A program made the translations under genes and the position numbers. The notes beneath the pieces were generated by a model, which saw only the letters and a list, made by a program, of their open reading frames with translations, was not told the origin of the DNA and ran no database searches. From Filomicrobium insigne (GTDB lineage: Bacteria > Pseudomonadota > Alphaproteobacteria > Rhizobiales > Hyphomicrobiaceae): a stretch of DNA of 64,000 bases. This document shows positions 9,044 to 19,395 of this stretch, one piece after another. Numbering within the stretch: the first letter of the stretch is position 1; each line of letters opens with the position of its first letter. The DNA lies in the NCBI RefSeq assembly GCF_900104305.1, contig NZ_FNJC01000005.1, forward strand, positions 155,226 through 219,225, in the 5' to 3' direction.

Positions 9044-10450
9044 TTAATGTGCCCAAGACCGGATATCGACGAAATGGCCTTCGAGCGCCGCCGCGGCCGC
9101 CATAACCGGCGAAACAAGATGCGTACGGCCCTTATAGCCCTGGCGGCCTTCGAAGTTACGGTTTGACGTCGAAGCACACCGCTGTTCTGGCTTAAGTTGA
9201 TCCGGATTCATACCCAGGCACATCGAGCAACCCGGTTCGCGCCACTGGAATCCAGCATCGACAAAGATCTTATCCAAGCCTTCTGCTTCGGCCTGCGCCT
9301 TCACAAGACCTGATCCCGGAACAATCATCGCATAGTCCAGACGTTCCGAAACCTTGCGCCCCTCGACGATCTTCGCAACAGCGCGCAGATCCTCGATACG
9401 TCCATTGGTGCATGATCCGATCCACACGACGTCGAGCGGAATATCCGTCATCTTCGTACCAGACGTCAGCCCCATGTAAGACAAGGCCCGCTCCATGGAA
9501 CCCTTCTTATTGGGATCCGCGACGGCGTTGGGATCAGGAACGACGCCGGATACCGACACGACATCCTCGGGAGACGTACCCCAGGTGATGATCGGCGGAA
9601 GCGACGCGGCATCGAGCTTCACTTCGGTATCGAAATGCGCGCCCTCGTCCGTCGTGAGCGTTTCCCAATATTTCATAGCCATATCCCAGGCGGCACCCTT
9701 TGGTGCCTTGGGACGGCCCTTGATAAAATCAAAGGTTGCCTGATCCGGCGCGATCATGCCAGCGCGCGCACCGCCCTCGATTGACATGTTGCAGACAGTC
9801 ATCCGGCCTTCCATCGAAAGCGCACGGATCGCCTCACCGGCATACTCAATGACGTGGCCCGTACCGCCGGCCGTTCCGATCTCACCGATGATCGCCAGGA
9901 TGATGTCCTTGGCCGTCACACCCTCGGGCAGCTTGCCGTCGACCAGCACCCGCATGTTCTTGGCCTTCTTCTGGATCAGCGTTTGCGTCGCCAGAACATG
10001 CTCCACCTCGCTCGTGCCGATGCCGTGGGCCAACGCTCCGAAAGCACCGTGGGTGGACGTGTGGCTGTCACCGCAAACAATAGTTGTACCAGGAAGCGTA
10101 AAACCCTGCTCCGGTCCGACAACGTGAACAATGCCCTGACGCATATCGAGTTCATTGTAGTACTCGACGCCGAAGTCAGCCGCGTTCTTCGCTAGAGTTT
10201 CAACCTGCAGCCGGCTCTCAGGATCATCGATCCCGTTCGTACGCTCAGAAGTCGGCACGTTATGATCAACGACGGCAAGCGTCTTCTCCGGAGCGCGGAC
10301 CTTACGGCCGCTCATACGCAGGCCTTCAAACGCCTGCGGGCTCGTTACTTCGTGCACGAGATGACGATCGATATAGAGCAGGCACGTGCCATCTTCTTGC
10401 CGGTCTACAATGTGGTCATCGAAAATCTTGTCGTACAGCGTCTTTGCCAT
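9044..10450 (-). CDS. leuC: 3-isopropylmalate dehydratase large subunit
   Basis: Aconitase-family subunit carrying the 4Fe-4S cluster for isomerising 2-isopropylmalate in leucine synthesis. Cluster ligands are visible in WIGSCTNGR and in the C-terminal CSMCLGMN. The substrate-site segment [19 protein letters not shown] is intact. The ATG at 10450 begins [15 protein letters not shown], which matches the family N-terminus. An open frame continues about 30 codons upstream but does not fit the family. The product has 468 residues. A terminator-like hairpin lies about 174 nt upstream (see 10624-10659). Confidence 0.96.
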   Translation of the reverse strand: MAKTLYDKIFDDHIVDRQEDGTCLLYIDRHLVHEVTSPQAFEGLRMSGRKVRAPEKTLAVVDHNVPTSERTNGIDDPESRLQVETLAKNAADFGVEYYNELDMRQGIVHVVGPEQGFTLPGTTIVCGDSHTSTHGAFGALAHGIGTSEVEHVLATQTLIQKKAKNMRVLVDGKLPEGVTAKDIILAIIGEIGTAGGTGHVIEYAGEAIRALSMEGRMTVCNMSIEGGARAGMIAPDQATFDFIKGRPKAPKGAAWDMAMKYWETLTTDEGAHFDTEVKLDAASLPPIITWGTSPEDVVSVSGVVPDPNAVADPNKKGSMERALSYMGLTSGTKMTDIPLDVVWIGSCTNGRIEDLRAVAKIVEGRKVSERLDYAMIVPGSGLVKAQAEAEGLDKIFVDAGFQWREPGCSMCLGMNPDQLKPEQRCASTSNRNFEGRQGYKGRTHLVSPVMAAAAALEGHFVDIRSWAH

Positions 10451-10859
10451 AACGGTTTGCCGTTCTTTCTTTTCGGATATGAAATGTCGCGCCACCGAAG
10501 GATCGCCAATCTTTGCGGGGCACTTTGTTCTTTGCAGCACACTAGATAGCGATTGGCAACGCCGCGCGCAAACGCTGCGAACGTCGCATCAAATAGGCTA
10601 TTCCAGCCGACACGCCTCAGGGCAAGAAAAATGCCGGATCGAATAAACCTCGACCCGGCGCATTGAGGCAAACGTCGTAGCCTTCCAGTATCGAATGAGG
10701 TGGTGGCAAGAAACCGCACGCGACGCCGGTTGGCTAAAGTGACGCGATGACTCGCGCGCAGGCGGATCAAGGCCATGTACGCGAGCTCAAGTCCAGTAAA
10801 ATCTCCAAAATTTTAAACTTGATCAATCCTTTTCGAAACGGCCCATGGAAGAAGCGGTG
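10451..10859. other. intergenic region between the LysR gene and leuC
   Basis: About 410 bp with no gene I can support. It carries the leuC promoter region, the hairpin at 10624-10659, and an AT-rich patch at about 10797-10830 that could hold a promoter. I looked for a leucine-rich leader peptide before leuC on the minus strand and saw no run of Leu codons. Confidence 0.45.
10624..10659 (-). terminator. intrinsic terminator or attenuator-like hairpin upstream of leuC
   Basis: On the minus strand the stem GCCGGGTCGA pairs with TCGATCCGGC (ten pairs, one of them G-U) around a 7-nt loop. ATTTTTCTTG follows. It lies about 200 nt after the LysR stop and 174 nt before the leuC start. It may end the trxB-LysR transcript or act in the leuC leader. 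Confidence 0.65.
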
Positions 10860-11756
10860 TCAATGCCGCCACTGACGCGCCTTCCCGACCAGAAAATCGC
10901 GAAAAACCTGAACGCGCTTCGAACCCTTCATCTCTTCCGCATAAACGAAATAGACCGGCAACTTTGGCGGATCTATCTCCGTCAGAATTGGCACGAGATC
11001 CGTTTCACCTTCCACGAGATAGTCAGGCAGCATACCGATCCCGACGCCGGTGCGAATGGCGTACTTCATAGCCATAATGCTATTGACCCGGAAGTGCGGA
11101 TGGCGAACCTCTTTACCCGTCAACCCCACGGTTTCAATCCAGGCAATCGCGCTGAGGTGCTGAGCAGGTGGACCGCTGTAAGAAACGATCCGGTGCTTTC
11201 CCAGTCCGGCGAGGTTTTGCGGCGCCCCAAATTTCCGTATGTACTGCACTGAGGCGTAGGCCCGCACCGTCATTGAAAAAAGCGGGCGCCGGATGAGCTC
11301 AACATGCCCAGGCTCCTGCACAAACAAGCCCACATCGGCCTCGCGCATCGCAATATCCATCTGCTCATCATTCAAAATGAGCTCGATATTTATCTCCGGA
11401 TAAAGCTCAAGGAATTCCCTTATCCTCTGGGTAACCCATACGGTTCCAAACCCAACAGGTGCGGTGATCCGCAACTCGCCAGCCGGCTTTGTCGTCGTCT
11501 CGGAAAGCTGCGCCTCCGCCGTTTGCAGCTTGTTCATCACTTCCGCAACGGTCGTGTAGAGCAGCTCCCCCTGTTCCGTAAGCACCAGCCCGCGTGCGTG
11601 CCGGTGAAACAGCGGGATGCCGAGGTCCTTTTCCAGCGATGAGACCTGCCGGCTTACCGCCGACTGGCTCATTTGCAGCGCCTCGCTGGCGTGAGTAAAG
11701 CTTCCCGCTTCGGCGGCAGCGTGGAAAATGCGCAGCTTATCCCAGTCCATGCTCAA
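10860..11756 (-). CDS. LysR-family transcriptional regulator
   Basis: The N-terminal winged helix-turn-helix spans residues 3-62 and is typical: FHAAAEAGSFTHASEAL followed by SQSAVSRQVSSLEKDLG. A LysR substrate-binding domain fills the remaining part, with LRITAPVGFGTVWV at its start. At 298 residues it has the usual length. It lies 56 nt downstream of trxB on the same strand and is probably co-transcribed, an arrangement also seen in other Hyphomicrobiales. Its effector and targets cannot be read from sequence. A redox role is only a guess from the trxB neighbour. Confidence 0.9.
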   Translation of the reverse strand: MSMDWDKLRIFHAAAEAGSFTHASEALQMSQSAVSRQVSSLEKDLGIPLFHRHARGLVLTEQGELLYTTVAEVMNKLQTAEAQLSETTTKPAGELRITAPVGFGTVWVTQRIREFLELYPEINIELILNDEQMDIAMREADVGLFVQEPGHVELIRRPLFSMTVRAYASVQYIRKFGAPQNLAGLGKHRIVSYSGPPAQHLSAIAWIETVGLTGKEVRHPHFRVNSIMAMKYAIRTGVGIGMLPDYLVEGETDLVPILTEIDPPKLPVYFVYAEEMKGSKRVQVFRDFLVGKARQWRH

Positions 11757-11812
11757 GCCTGTCCAAGTAAGAGCAGACGCAAAACGGGCTGCTGCTTCGT
11801 TTCAACGAACGC

Positions 11813-12853
<1,041 letters not shown>

Positions 12854-12947
12854 TCATATAAGGCGAAACGTTCCGTCATGCGATAGCCAGTGATCTACGT
12901 CAGAGGCCCGGTTGTGGAGCAGTCAGTGCACGGCAGAACAAGCCAGA

Positions 12948-13709
12948 CTAAATCAGCTTTAGCCCGCGCAGGCTCGTATGCCCCTCCCGCCCAACGATAA
13001 TATGATCGTGAACACTAACCCCCAAGGGACGCGCCGCCTGTTGTATCAGCCGCGTCATGTCAATATCCGCGCGCGACGGCGTGGGGTCTCCCGACGGGTG
13101 ATTGTGGACCAGTATCAGCGCTGTAGCGGATAGCTCAAGAGCGCGCTTTACGACCTCCCGCACATAGACAGGTGTATGGTCGACCGTTCCTTCCCCCTGG
13201 ACTTCATCCCCCAATAAGCGGTTCTTCTTATCTAGGAACAGGATACGGAACTGTTCACGGTGTCCGTAAGCCTGCGCGGCTTTAACGTAATCGAGAACCT
13301 GGCTCCACGAAGACAAAACAGGACGCTCAACGATCTCCGATTTCACCAACCGGACCGCCGCTGCCCGAATGAGCTTGAACTCGGTTACAACAGAATCGCC
13401 CACGTCCTTCACTTCTTTCAGACGGTGCTCCGGCGCGTTGAGCACCTCCGCGAACGAACCGAAATGCGCGATCAGCCGCTTTGCCAGCTCCTTGGTATCC
13501 CGCCGCGGAATGGCACGGAACAGAACCAGTTCGAGCAATTCGTAATCGGGCAACGCCTCGGGCCCACCTTTGCGGAAGCGTTCCCGCAGCCTGCTGCGGT
13601 GGCCAACGTGCGACGGGGTCGAAGATTCGAAAAAAGCCCCCTGTCCGCCATCCTGCGCTGAAGCCGTCTCGGGTGCTTCTGGCCGTTCGGCCTTACGTCG
13701 ATCGGTCAT
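12948..13709 (-). CDS. radC: RadC-family (JAB/MPN) protein
   Basis: The N-terminal helix-hairpin-helix region [21 protein letters not shown] is followed by a JAB1/MPN-type fold. Its JAMM metal-binding motif is complete: [16 protein letters not shown]. RadC was once linked to DNA repair; its actual biochemical role is not settled. I use the ATG at 13709, and a GTG two codons earlier is equally possible. It sits next to map, a pairing common in this order. Confidence 0.93.
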   Translation of the reverse strand: MTDRRKAERPEAPETASAQDGGQGAFFESSTPSHVGHRSRLRERFRKGGPEALPDYELLELVLFRAIPRRDTKELAKRLIAHFGSFAEVLNAPEHRLKEVKDVGDSVVTEFKLIRAAAVRLVKSEIVERPVLSSWSQVLDYVKAAQAYGHREQFRILFLDKKNRLLGDEVQGEGTVDHTPVYVREVVKRALELSATALILVHNHPSGDPTPSRADIDMTRLIQQAARPLGVSVHDHIIVGREGHTSLRGLKLI

Positions 13710-13760
13710 GGGCACCGTACTGCCGCTGAAGAGGCGGAAGGCTGCGTTTAAGGCGTGATG

Positions 13761-14588
13761 CTAGCCTGCGGTGACATAAGGCGGGCAATCATATCCACCG
13801 GGCGACCGCGTAAAGACCTCGCATCCATCTTGGGTCACACCGATGGTGTGCTCGAACTGAGCAGACAATTCCCGGTCTCGGGTCACGGCAGTCCAGCCGT
13901 CATTTAGAACCTTCACATTCGCCCGCCCGAGATTGATCATCGGTTCGATGGTGAAGAGCATGCCCGGCTCAAGTACAGGGCCTTCACCCGCCTCGCCATA
14001 ATGCAGAATGTTCGGCCGCTCGTGGAACTGCCGCCCCAAACCGTGACCACAGAAATCGCGGACCACGCTGCACCGCTCACCTTCGGCATAGGTCTGGATC
14101 GCCTCACCGATATGTCCCGTCGTGTGGCCCGGCTTCACTGCGTTGATACCGCGCCACAGCGATTCATACGTCACCTCGATCAGACGTTCAGCCCGCCGCG
14201 ATATTGCTCCGACGGCATACATACGGCTCGTATCGCCATACCAACCATCGACGATCAACGTCACATCGATATTGATGATATCGCCTTCCTTCAGCGGCTT
14301 CGGCCCCGGAATTCCATGGCAAACCACATGATTGATCGACGTACAGATCGATTTGGGAAAGCCGCGATAGTTGAGAGGTGCCGGTATCGCGTCATTGTCG
14401 AGCGCAAACTGCAAAACCATCTCGTCCAGCGCCTCGGTGGTCACGCCCGGTTTAACGTGCGGGGTGAGCATATCGAGCGCCGCTGCTGCGAGCTGTCCCG
14501 CCCGGCGCATCCCTTCAAAGTCTTCGGCGCTGTAGCGCTTTATCTGATTATCGTTCTTCTGGGTGCGTCGGGTATCGAGATTAGACAT
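13761..14588 (-). CDS. map: type I methionine aminopeptidase
   Basis: Removes the initiator methionine from nascent proteins in the cytosol. The five metal ligands are recognisable: Asp in NIDVTLI, Asp in WYGDTSRM, His in CGHGLGRQFHE, Glu in TIEPMIN and Glu in QFEHTIGV. I start at the ATG at 14588 (MSNLDTRR), which gives 275 residues, near the normal length. The frame extends 22 codons further upstream but that part is not family-like. The next gene on the left is radC. Divergent transcription from the OmpA-repeat gene begins about 110 bp away. Confidence 0.95.
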   Translation of the reverse strand: MSNLDTRRTQKNDNQIKRYSAEDFEGMRRAGQLAAAALDMLTPHVKPGVTTEALDEMVLQFALDNDAIPAPLNYRGFPKSICTSINHVVCHGIPGPKPLKEGDIINIDVTLIVDGWYGDTSRMYAVGAISRRAERLIEVTYESLWRGINAVKPGHTTGHIGEAIQTYAEGERCSVVRDFCGHGLGRQFHERPNILHYGEAGEGPVLEPGMLFTIEPMINLGRANVKVLNDGWTAVTRDRELSAQFEHTIGVTQDGCEVFTRSPGGYDCPPYVTAG

Positions 14589-14701
14589 TGCGTGTTCTGT
14601 AAGGTTGCTGTTTCTTTGATATAGGGAACGTCTAACAAAAAACCTTGCCCACAAAAAGTTGGGGCGTGATTAAGCTTGCTTAACACCTGGGGAGGTGCGT
14701 G

Positions 14702-16312
14702 ATGTCGAGAGTCTCCAAGTTGGCTTCTGGAGTGGTACTCCTTTACGCCACGTCAGCGCAGGCGGTTGAACTTCCAAACTGGAATATCGCCACCATTTGC
14801 GCCAGCGAAAACGCAGCCGGCCAATGTCAACTTTTCGAATTCCAAGCCAAGCACGCAATCCTTGGGGGCTGGGGCCTGCTACCCGATGATTACCGGAATG
14901 CGTGCCTCGGCGAAGTTAAAGAGCCCTACGTAAGCTATCGGTCTCTCTCTCAATGCCTCGAATTGCAAGTACTGCATGGTCGAGAGCTTAGAACAATCGA
15001 TACCGCTGCCACCGGAACGACGGTACCATCTGCGATAGGTAGTTCCAGCTCCGAAACCTCCACGCCAGCAACTTCAGGCGACGCCGATAAGATAGAAACT
15101 CTCGAGCAATATATCAAACGACGCGAAAGCTGGGGCAAAGGCAGAGAAAGTTCGCTGACGCCAAAGAATGTTCGATTGGCAGCCGGAGCATCCATACCAC
15201 TCAAGAGTGCCACAACGGCCGCACCTGCAGCAGACGCCACGCCTCCGATCGTGCATCCCGCCGAGGAGCGCCCTCCGCTTAAGATCACCGAAGTCCCTCA
15301 ATCTATCATTGAAGAGAATCTGGCTGCCCTTCTCGCTCAACGCGAAAGCTGGAGTGGCGCAACAGCCTCGCCGATCAGTACAGCCACCGTCGGGAGCTTG
15401 GCCGGCTACCTCGCCGAGCGGGATAGCTGGGGCAAGGGTCCTGCTGAGAAAGCCGCTCAACCTCTAAACGCCAATGAGCCAAAACTTCAGCAAACGGCCG
15501 AAGTATCTCAAGCTGATATTAGTAAGGCTCTCACTGATCTCCTGGCCGAACGGGAAAGCTGGGGAACTGAACCTTCACCTAAAGTTGCCGCGACACCAAA
15601 ATCTGAACTGGCCTCGGCAGAAGAGGCTGAGCCCGATACCCTCGCCGGATACTTGGCCCGTCGCGACTCCTGGGGGCCTGGCAACCCGGTCAAACCCGTG
15701 AAAGCTCCCCTCGCCGCGGGTGCAGTCTCACCACTTCCCGCAACAGCAACCGCAACGGCAAGTCCTGCATCGGACAGCAGCGACCAATCCGTTCTCGTGC
15801 ACGCCGCCGAAAAGACCCCTCCAGCGCAGATGACCGAAATACCTCGCGCGGATGTCGACAAAGCCCTCTCGGAGCTTCTTTCCGAACGGGAGAGCTGGGG
15901 CACCGCGCCTGGCTCCGCAGGTCAGCAGGTTGCCGCACGCTCCGCCGAAGCGGACGCCTGCGAAACGGAGCTGCGCAACACCGTTGGCAAGGGAACGATA
16001 TTGTTCCGCACCAACAGCGCCATTCTCGATGCCGAAAGCTTCTCAACTCTCGACGAGCTTTCACAACGAGCAAAGAATTGCCGTAACACGACAATCCACG
16101 TGGAAGGCCACACAGACGACCGCGGCTCCGAAAGCACGAATCAAAAGCTTTCGGAACAACGCGCGATGGCGGTCCTTAACTATCTTGTGAAAGGCGGCGT
16201 GGTTTCCAGCCGTATTGAAGCCATCGGGTTCGGCGAAAGTCGGCCACTAGTACCGAATTCCAGCCCTGAAAATCGCGCAAAGAATCGGCGTATCGAATTT
16301 TCGGTTCGCTGA
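14702..16312 (+). CDS. secreted SWG-repeat protein with C-terminal OmpA domain (first of a tandem pair)
   Basis: A 536-residue exported protein. A signal peptide (cleavage likely after SAQA, about residue 20) precedes a Cys-containing domain of about 75 residues, with cysteines near 33, 42, 68 and 85. Residues 134-400 hold six copies of a short Trp motif in two alternating forms: type A such as LAGYLARRDSWG and type B such as ALTDLLAERESWG. Their Trp residues are near 144, 217, 243, 287, 324 and 399. Between some copies lies a linker with LAAGA and IVHPAEERP. The C-terminus (about 420-536) is an OmpA-type peptidoglycan-binding domain (VEGHTDDRG, then KNRRIEF). The ATG at 14702 follows GGGGAGGT; a GTG lies directly before it. 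The repeat type is unknown to me. The likely role is envelope anchoring or structure. Confidence 0.85.
   Translation: MSRVSKLASGVVLLYATSAQAVELPNWNIATICASENAAGQCQLFEFQAKHAILGGWGLLPDDYRNACLGEVKEPYVSYRSLSQCLELQVLHGRELRTIDTAATGTTVPSAIGSSSSETSTPATSGDADKIETLEQYIKRRESWGKGRESSLTPKNVRLAAGASIPLKSATTAAPAADATPPIVHPAEERPPLKITEVPQSIIEENLAALLAQRESWSGATASPISTATVGSLAGYLAERDSWGKGPAEKAAQPLNANEPKLQQTAEVSQADISKALTDLLAERESWGTEPSPKVAATPKSELASAEEAEPDTLAGYLARRDSWGPGNPVKPVKAPLAAGAVSPLPATATATASPASDSSDQSVLVHAAEKTPPAQMTEIPRADVDKALSELLSERESWGTAPGSAGQQVAARSAEADACETELRNTVGKGTILFRTNSAILDAESFSTLDELSQRAKNCRNTTIHVEGHTDDRGSESTNQKLSEQRAMAVLNYLVKGGVVSSRIEAIGFGESRPLVPNSSPENRAKNRRIEFSVR
15101..15901 (+). repeat. coding region of six SWG repeat units (degenerate array)
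   Basis: Six alternating A and B units encode residues 134-400 of the first OmpA-repeat protein. Spacing between the Trp residues is about 73, 26, 44, 37 and 75. The first and last A-to-B pairs are full length, while the middle pair has lost most of its linker. Confidence 0.75.
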
Positions 16313-16345
16313 GTCGAGGAAAAGCTTCAATCTCAACCTCTAATG

Positions 16346-16370
16346 GAGGGGCTCGGTATTCGGACCCCTC
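16346..16370 (+). terminator. possible weak terminator between the two OmpA-repeat genes
   Basis: GAGGGG (16346-16351) pairs with CCCCTC (16365-16370) across a 13-nt loop. Outer TAAT and ATTA add a few pairs, and a T-rich stretch follows. It lies about 35 nt after the stop of the first gene. The large loop makes this a modest candidate. Confidence 0.4.
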
Positions 16371-16488
16371 GTTATTAGTTTGTTGACGAAAAAAACCGCC
16401 GATTCAGTCTCATAGACAAGCAAATGGCTACTGAAAGTTAAGGTAAACCCTGTCATAACATGTGTGCCCATGACGGAGGACCCAAGTT

Positions 16489-18453
16489 ATGTTGCGCAAC
16501 GTCGCTGCTATTGGATTCATTTGTTTGAGCGCCGGCCCGCTTGCGGCCGAAGCAGCTCCCCACCATAACGCCACGCCGTCCCAGAACGTTATCGAAAGGG
16601 CGCTGGCGAACCTTTTGAATACACGCGCTGCCTGGAATGAAAACTCCGGCCAGCAGGATGCTATCATTGTCGTCGATACCCGGAACGCATTAGACGATTA
16701 CCTGGCCCGTCGCGACGCCTGGAACGCATCTGCTCAGTCCAGCGAGCCCACGGACCTGAAAGAATATCTGGCACGCCGTGACAGCTGGGGCGCAAGTCCC
16801 GAGGCTGTGCCGATGGATAATGCCAGTGTACTCGCCGAATACTTGGCGAAACGAGAAAGCTGGGGCCCCGGACCAGAGCCGAAGCGCATTGCTGCCCCCT
16901 TGGCGGCTGGTGCGAGCCGCACACTCCCCAGATTGGCGACGGCCCCCGTAACCAATTCCGGTTCGCCGGTCATCCATTCTGCAGAAGAGCGGCCGGTGCC
17001 ACACTTGACCGAGGTTCCGCAGCTGCGCATTCGCAAAGCGCTACGAGAATTGCTTGCCACCCGTGAAGCCTGGGGCAGCGAGCCAGCACTCGGCCATGCC
17101 GTCTTTGCAGGAGATCTCAAAGCTTATTTGAAGCGTCGGGACAGCTGGGGCGAGGGTCCGAAGCCAAAGCCAATCCGTGTCAAATTGGCAGCCGGTGCCC
17201 CGTCGCGTCTCCGCATCGAGAAGATCTCTCCGCAAGTCGAAGCAGCGAGACCTATCATTCATCATGCCGACGAACAGCGCCCTCCAGAGCTCACCGATAT
17301 TCCCGCCAGCCAAACAAACGGCGCTTTAGAAAAGCTCCTGGCTGAGCGCGCATCCTGGGGATCGAAACCCGTTGTCGCCGAAGCGCGCGTCGCCGGAGAC
17401 CTCGGTGCCTATCTCGCACGCCGTGATCGCTGGGGCGTCGGACCGGAACCCAAGAAGATCCGTGTGAAGCTGGCTGCCGGCGCAAAACGGCGTTTGCCGG
17501 TTATCCCGAGCCGCTCTGTCGATACGAGCGGTCCGGCCCCAATCATTCACCCTGCTGAGGATCGCCCGGCACCGGTATTGACGGCGATACCAGTCAACGA
17601 GGTCAAGACATCGCTGACGGCATTGCTGAGCGAACGGGCCTCATACGGCACCGAACCGACCCTCAGCGTTGCTCGGGAAGCCACCGATCTCGATCGGTTC
17701 CTTGCCCGCCGCACCGCATGGGGAGAGGGCTCCGAACCCAAAAAAGTTCGGGTAAAGCTAGCCGCCGGCGCAAATCGGCGCCTGCCGAAGATCACGGCTC
17801 TTCCTGAAGCAGGTCCTGTGACGCCGCCCATCATTCACCCCGCGGACGAGCGCCCAGCGCCCGTATTGGCCCAACTCGATTCAAACACGGTCAACGCTGC
17901 TCTGACCGACCTTTTGAATGACCGGGCCTCGTGGGGTTCATCACCATCGATCACAAGCTCCGAAGCTGATGTTTCGTTGCCGGTGGTCACGCTCGACGCC
18001 TACCTTGCGCGCCGTGCCCGCTGGAACATGTTGGCCCACACGCAAGTCGCGGCCATCTCGCTGGCCCGGAATGTTCGCTCTGATGCTCTGACGTGTACAG
18101 AAGCGCTACGTCAGATCACGGAAGCCAGCTCCATTCAGTTCGCCACCGGAAGCGCCAAACTGACCTCCGAAAGCAACCGTGACCTCAAGCAGCTGGTTAC
18201 CACTGCCCGCGAGTGCGCCGGTCTCCGGATTCGCATTGAAGGTCACACGGATTCGCTTGGCGACGCCGCAATGAATCAGGCCCTATCGGAAGCGCGCGCG
18301 CAAAGCGTCGCCGAATTTCTGACGGAAGCCGGCCTTAACGCCGAAGCGTTGGAAACCGCAGGGCTGGGTGAATCGCGCCCGCTCGTCCCCAATACATCCC
18401 GCGCCAATCGCGCACTTAACCGGCGCATTGAATTCAAAGTGCTGACGAACTGA
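16489..18453 (+). CDS. secreted SWG-repeat protein with C-terminal OmpA domain (second of a tandem pair)
   Basis: A 654-residue exported protein. The signal peptide core is IGFICLSAGPLAA, with cleavage near residue 20. The Cys domain of the first paralog is absent. Twelve Trp (or Tyr) motifs span residues 38-513 at about 49, 78, 100, 125, 195, 220, 290, 315, 386 (Tyr), 411, 482 and 512. Four successive modules have the order A - VKLAAGA linker - PIIHPAEERP - LTEIP - B, with a period of 95-96 residues. The OmpA domain covers about 535-654, with EGHTDSLGD and NRRIEF intact. Those residues bind meso-diaminopimelate in the family. ATG at 16489 follows GGAGGA. I infer a peptidoglycan-anchored periplasmic or outer-membrane scaffold. 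Reading frame and composition match the neighbours. Confidence 0.85.
   Translation: MLRNVAAIGFICLSAGPLAAEAAPHHNATPSQNVIERALANLLNTRAAWNENSGQQDAIIVVDTRNALDDYLARRDAWNASAQSSEPTDLKEYLARRDSWGASPEAVPMDNASVLAEYLAKRESWGPGPEPKRIAAPLAAGASRTLPRLATAPVTNSGSPVIHSAEERPVPHLTEVPQLRIRKALRELLATREAWGSEPALGHAVFAGDLKAYLKRRDSWGEGPKPKPIRVKLAAGAPSRLRIEKISPQVEAARPIIHHADEQRPPELTDIPASQTNGALEKLLAERASWGSKPVVAEARVAGDLGAYLARRDRWGVGPEPKKIRVKLAAGAKRRLPVIPSRSVDTSGPAPIIHPAEDRPAPVLTAIPVNEVKTSLTALLSERASYGTEPTLSVAREATDLDRFLARRTAWGEGSEPKKVRVKLAAGANRRLPKITALPEAGPVTPPIIHPADERPAPVLAQLDSNTVNAALTDLLNDRASWGSSPSITSSEADVSLPVVTLDAYLARRARWNMLAHTQVAAISLARNVRSDALTCTEALRQITEASSIQFATGSAKLTSESNRDLKQLVTTARECAGLRIRIEGHTDSLGDAAMNQALSEARAQSVAEFLTEAGLNAEALETAGLGESRPLVPNTSRANRALNRRIEFKVLTN
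16600..18027 (+). repeat. regular tandem array of SWG modules (period about 285-288 bp)
   Basis: The array encodes twelve short Trp motifs. From about 16,860 onward they form four full modules. The distance from an A-type Trp to the next A-type Trp is 95, 95 and 96 residues, and A to B is 70-71 throughout. Counting was done by hand from the translation. Confidence 0.8.
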
Positions 18454-18511
18454 TCCTGGCAAAACGGGTTGGAAATCTCCCGTAGGGTCCAGGGACAAGC
18501 AGAACAAAAAG

Positions 18512-18544
18512 AAAAAGGCCCGGGCAGAAAGCCCGGGCCTTTTT
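18512..18544. terminator. bidirectional intrinsic terminator between the OmpA-repeat gene and rplS
   Basis: A perfect 14-bp stem has arms AAAAAGGCCCGGGC (18512-18525) and GCCCGGGCCTTTTT (18531-18544) around the loop AGAAA. It has A-runs and T-runs on both sides, so it can stop transcription from either direction between two convergent genes. Confidence 0.95.
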
Positions 18545-18566
18545 GTATCCCATAGAGGTAAGCGCT

Positions 18567-19226
18567 TTACTGCGCTTCGCCTTCTGCATCCGAAGCTGGT
18601 ACTTCTTCGACCGCTGCAGCAGCAATAAGCTTCTGCGCCTGACCAACCCAGTCTTCCTTCTCGATGCGTCCTTCCATCTTCAGGAAGTCTTCCACGTTCG
18701 CAATATCGTCGTCCGAGAAGTTGGCGATCTGCTCAAGCTGAACGCAGTTCAGCTGTTTCAGACGCAGCACCATTTCTTCATCGATCCCCTGGATCTGCGT
18801 CAGATCATCAGGCTGACCTTTTTGCTTCTTGAAGCCCTTCCAAGCAGCGTTCAGGCGACGTGCGCGTGCGTCCGTACGCTCCACAATACGGGCCGAACGT
18901 CCGCGGCGTCCGCGCAGATAGTAGAGCTTCGCGCGCCGAACTTTACCGCGCCGGATAACTTCGATCTCAGTGATGAACGGCGAGTAGATCGGAAATACAC
19001 GCTCAACACCTTCGCCGTAGGAAATCTTACGAACAGTGAAGCTTTCATTCAGCCCACCGCCTGAGCGGGCGATGACAACACCCTCATAGGCCTGCAAACG
19101 TTCGTTCTTACCCTCAAGCACGCGCACGGTGACTTTAACGGTATCGCCAGGGCCGAACTCCGGTACGCCACGTTTGGCTGAAATAGCGCGGATCTGCTCC
19201 TGCTCGAGCTCTTGAATGATGTTCAT
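18567..19226 (-). CDS. rplS: 50S ribosomal protein L19 with C-terminal helix-hairpin-helix extension
   Basis: Residues 1-115 are a standard L19 located at the 30S-50S interface: [12 protein letters not shown] at the start, then [19 protein letters not shown] and [16 protein letters not shown]. The normal protein is about 115-130 residues, whereas this one has 219. The extra part (about 139-202) reads [18 protein letters not shown], and later [13 protein letters not shown]. It resembles the helix-hairpin-helix tail often seen on alphaproteobacterial L21 and NuoE-type proteins. The ATG at 19226 is the L19 start. An open frame of 55 codons upstream is not L19-like. trmD lies upstream, as is usual. 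Confidence 0.93.
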   Translation of the reverse strand: MNIIQELEQEQIRAISAKRGVPEFGPGDTVKVTVRVLEGKNERLQAYEGVVIARSGGGLNESFTVRKISYGEGVERVFPIYSPFITEIEVIRRGKVRRAKLYYLRGRRGRSARIVERTDARARRLNAAWKGFKKQKGQPDDLTQIQGIDEEMVLRLKQLNCVQLEQIANFSDDDIANVEDFLKMEGRIEKEDWVGQAQKLIAAAAVEEVPASDAEGEAQ

Positions 19227-19395
19227 TTTTTGCGATCCTTGATTGTCATCATAGCAGAGGAGCATCACTGTCTGTCCTTGGAAATCGAGGACGGACACGG
19301 CTCTTGCGGCCCATTTAAGGGAATTGAATGCGGCATCATAGCCGAAAAGTAGGGCTTTGTCGATGCCCTCGCCCGGTTTTTTGATAGCCAACGGC

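Noticed and set aside
10405..10776. 123-codon minus-strand frame upstream of and overlapping leuC, considered as a leader or small gene
   Set aside because: It reads through the terminator hairpin and into leuC in another frame, and has no Leu-codon run.
14702..18453. CRISPR or transposon-derived repeats to explain the periodic DNA
   Set aside because: The repeats are protein-coding, in frame and diverged at the DNA level, with no palindromic short repeats and spacers.
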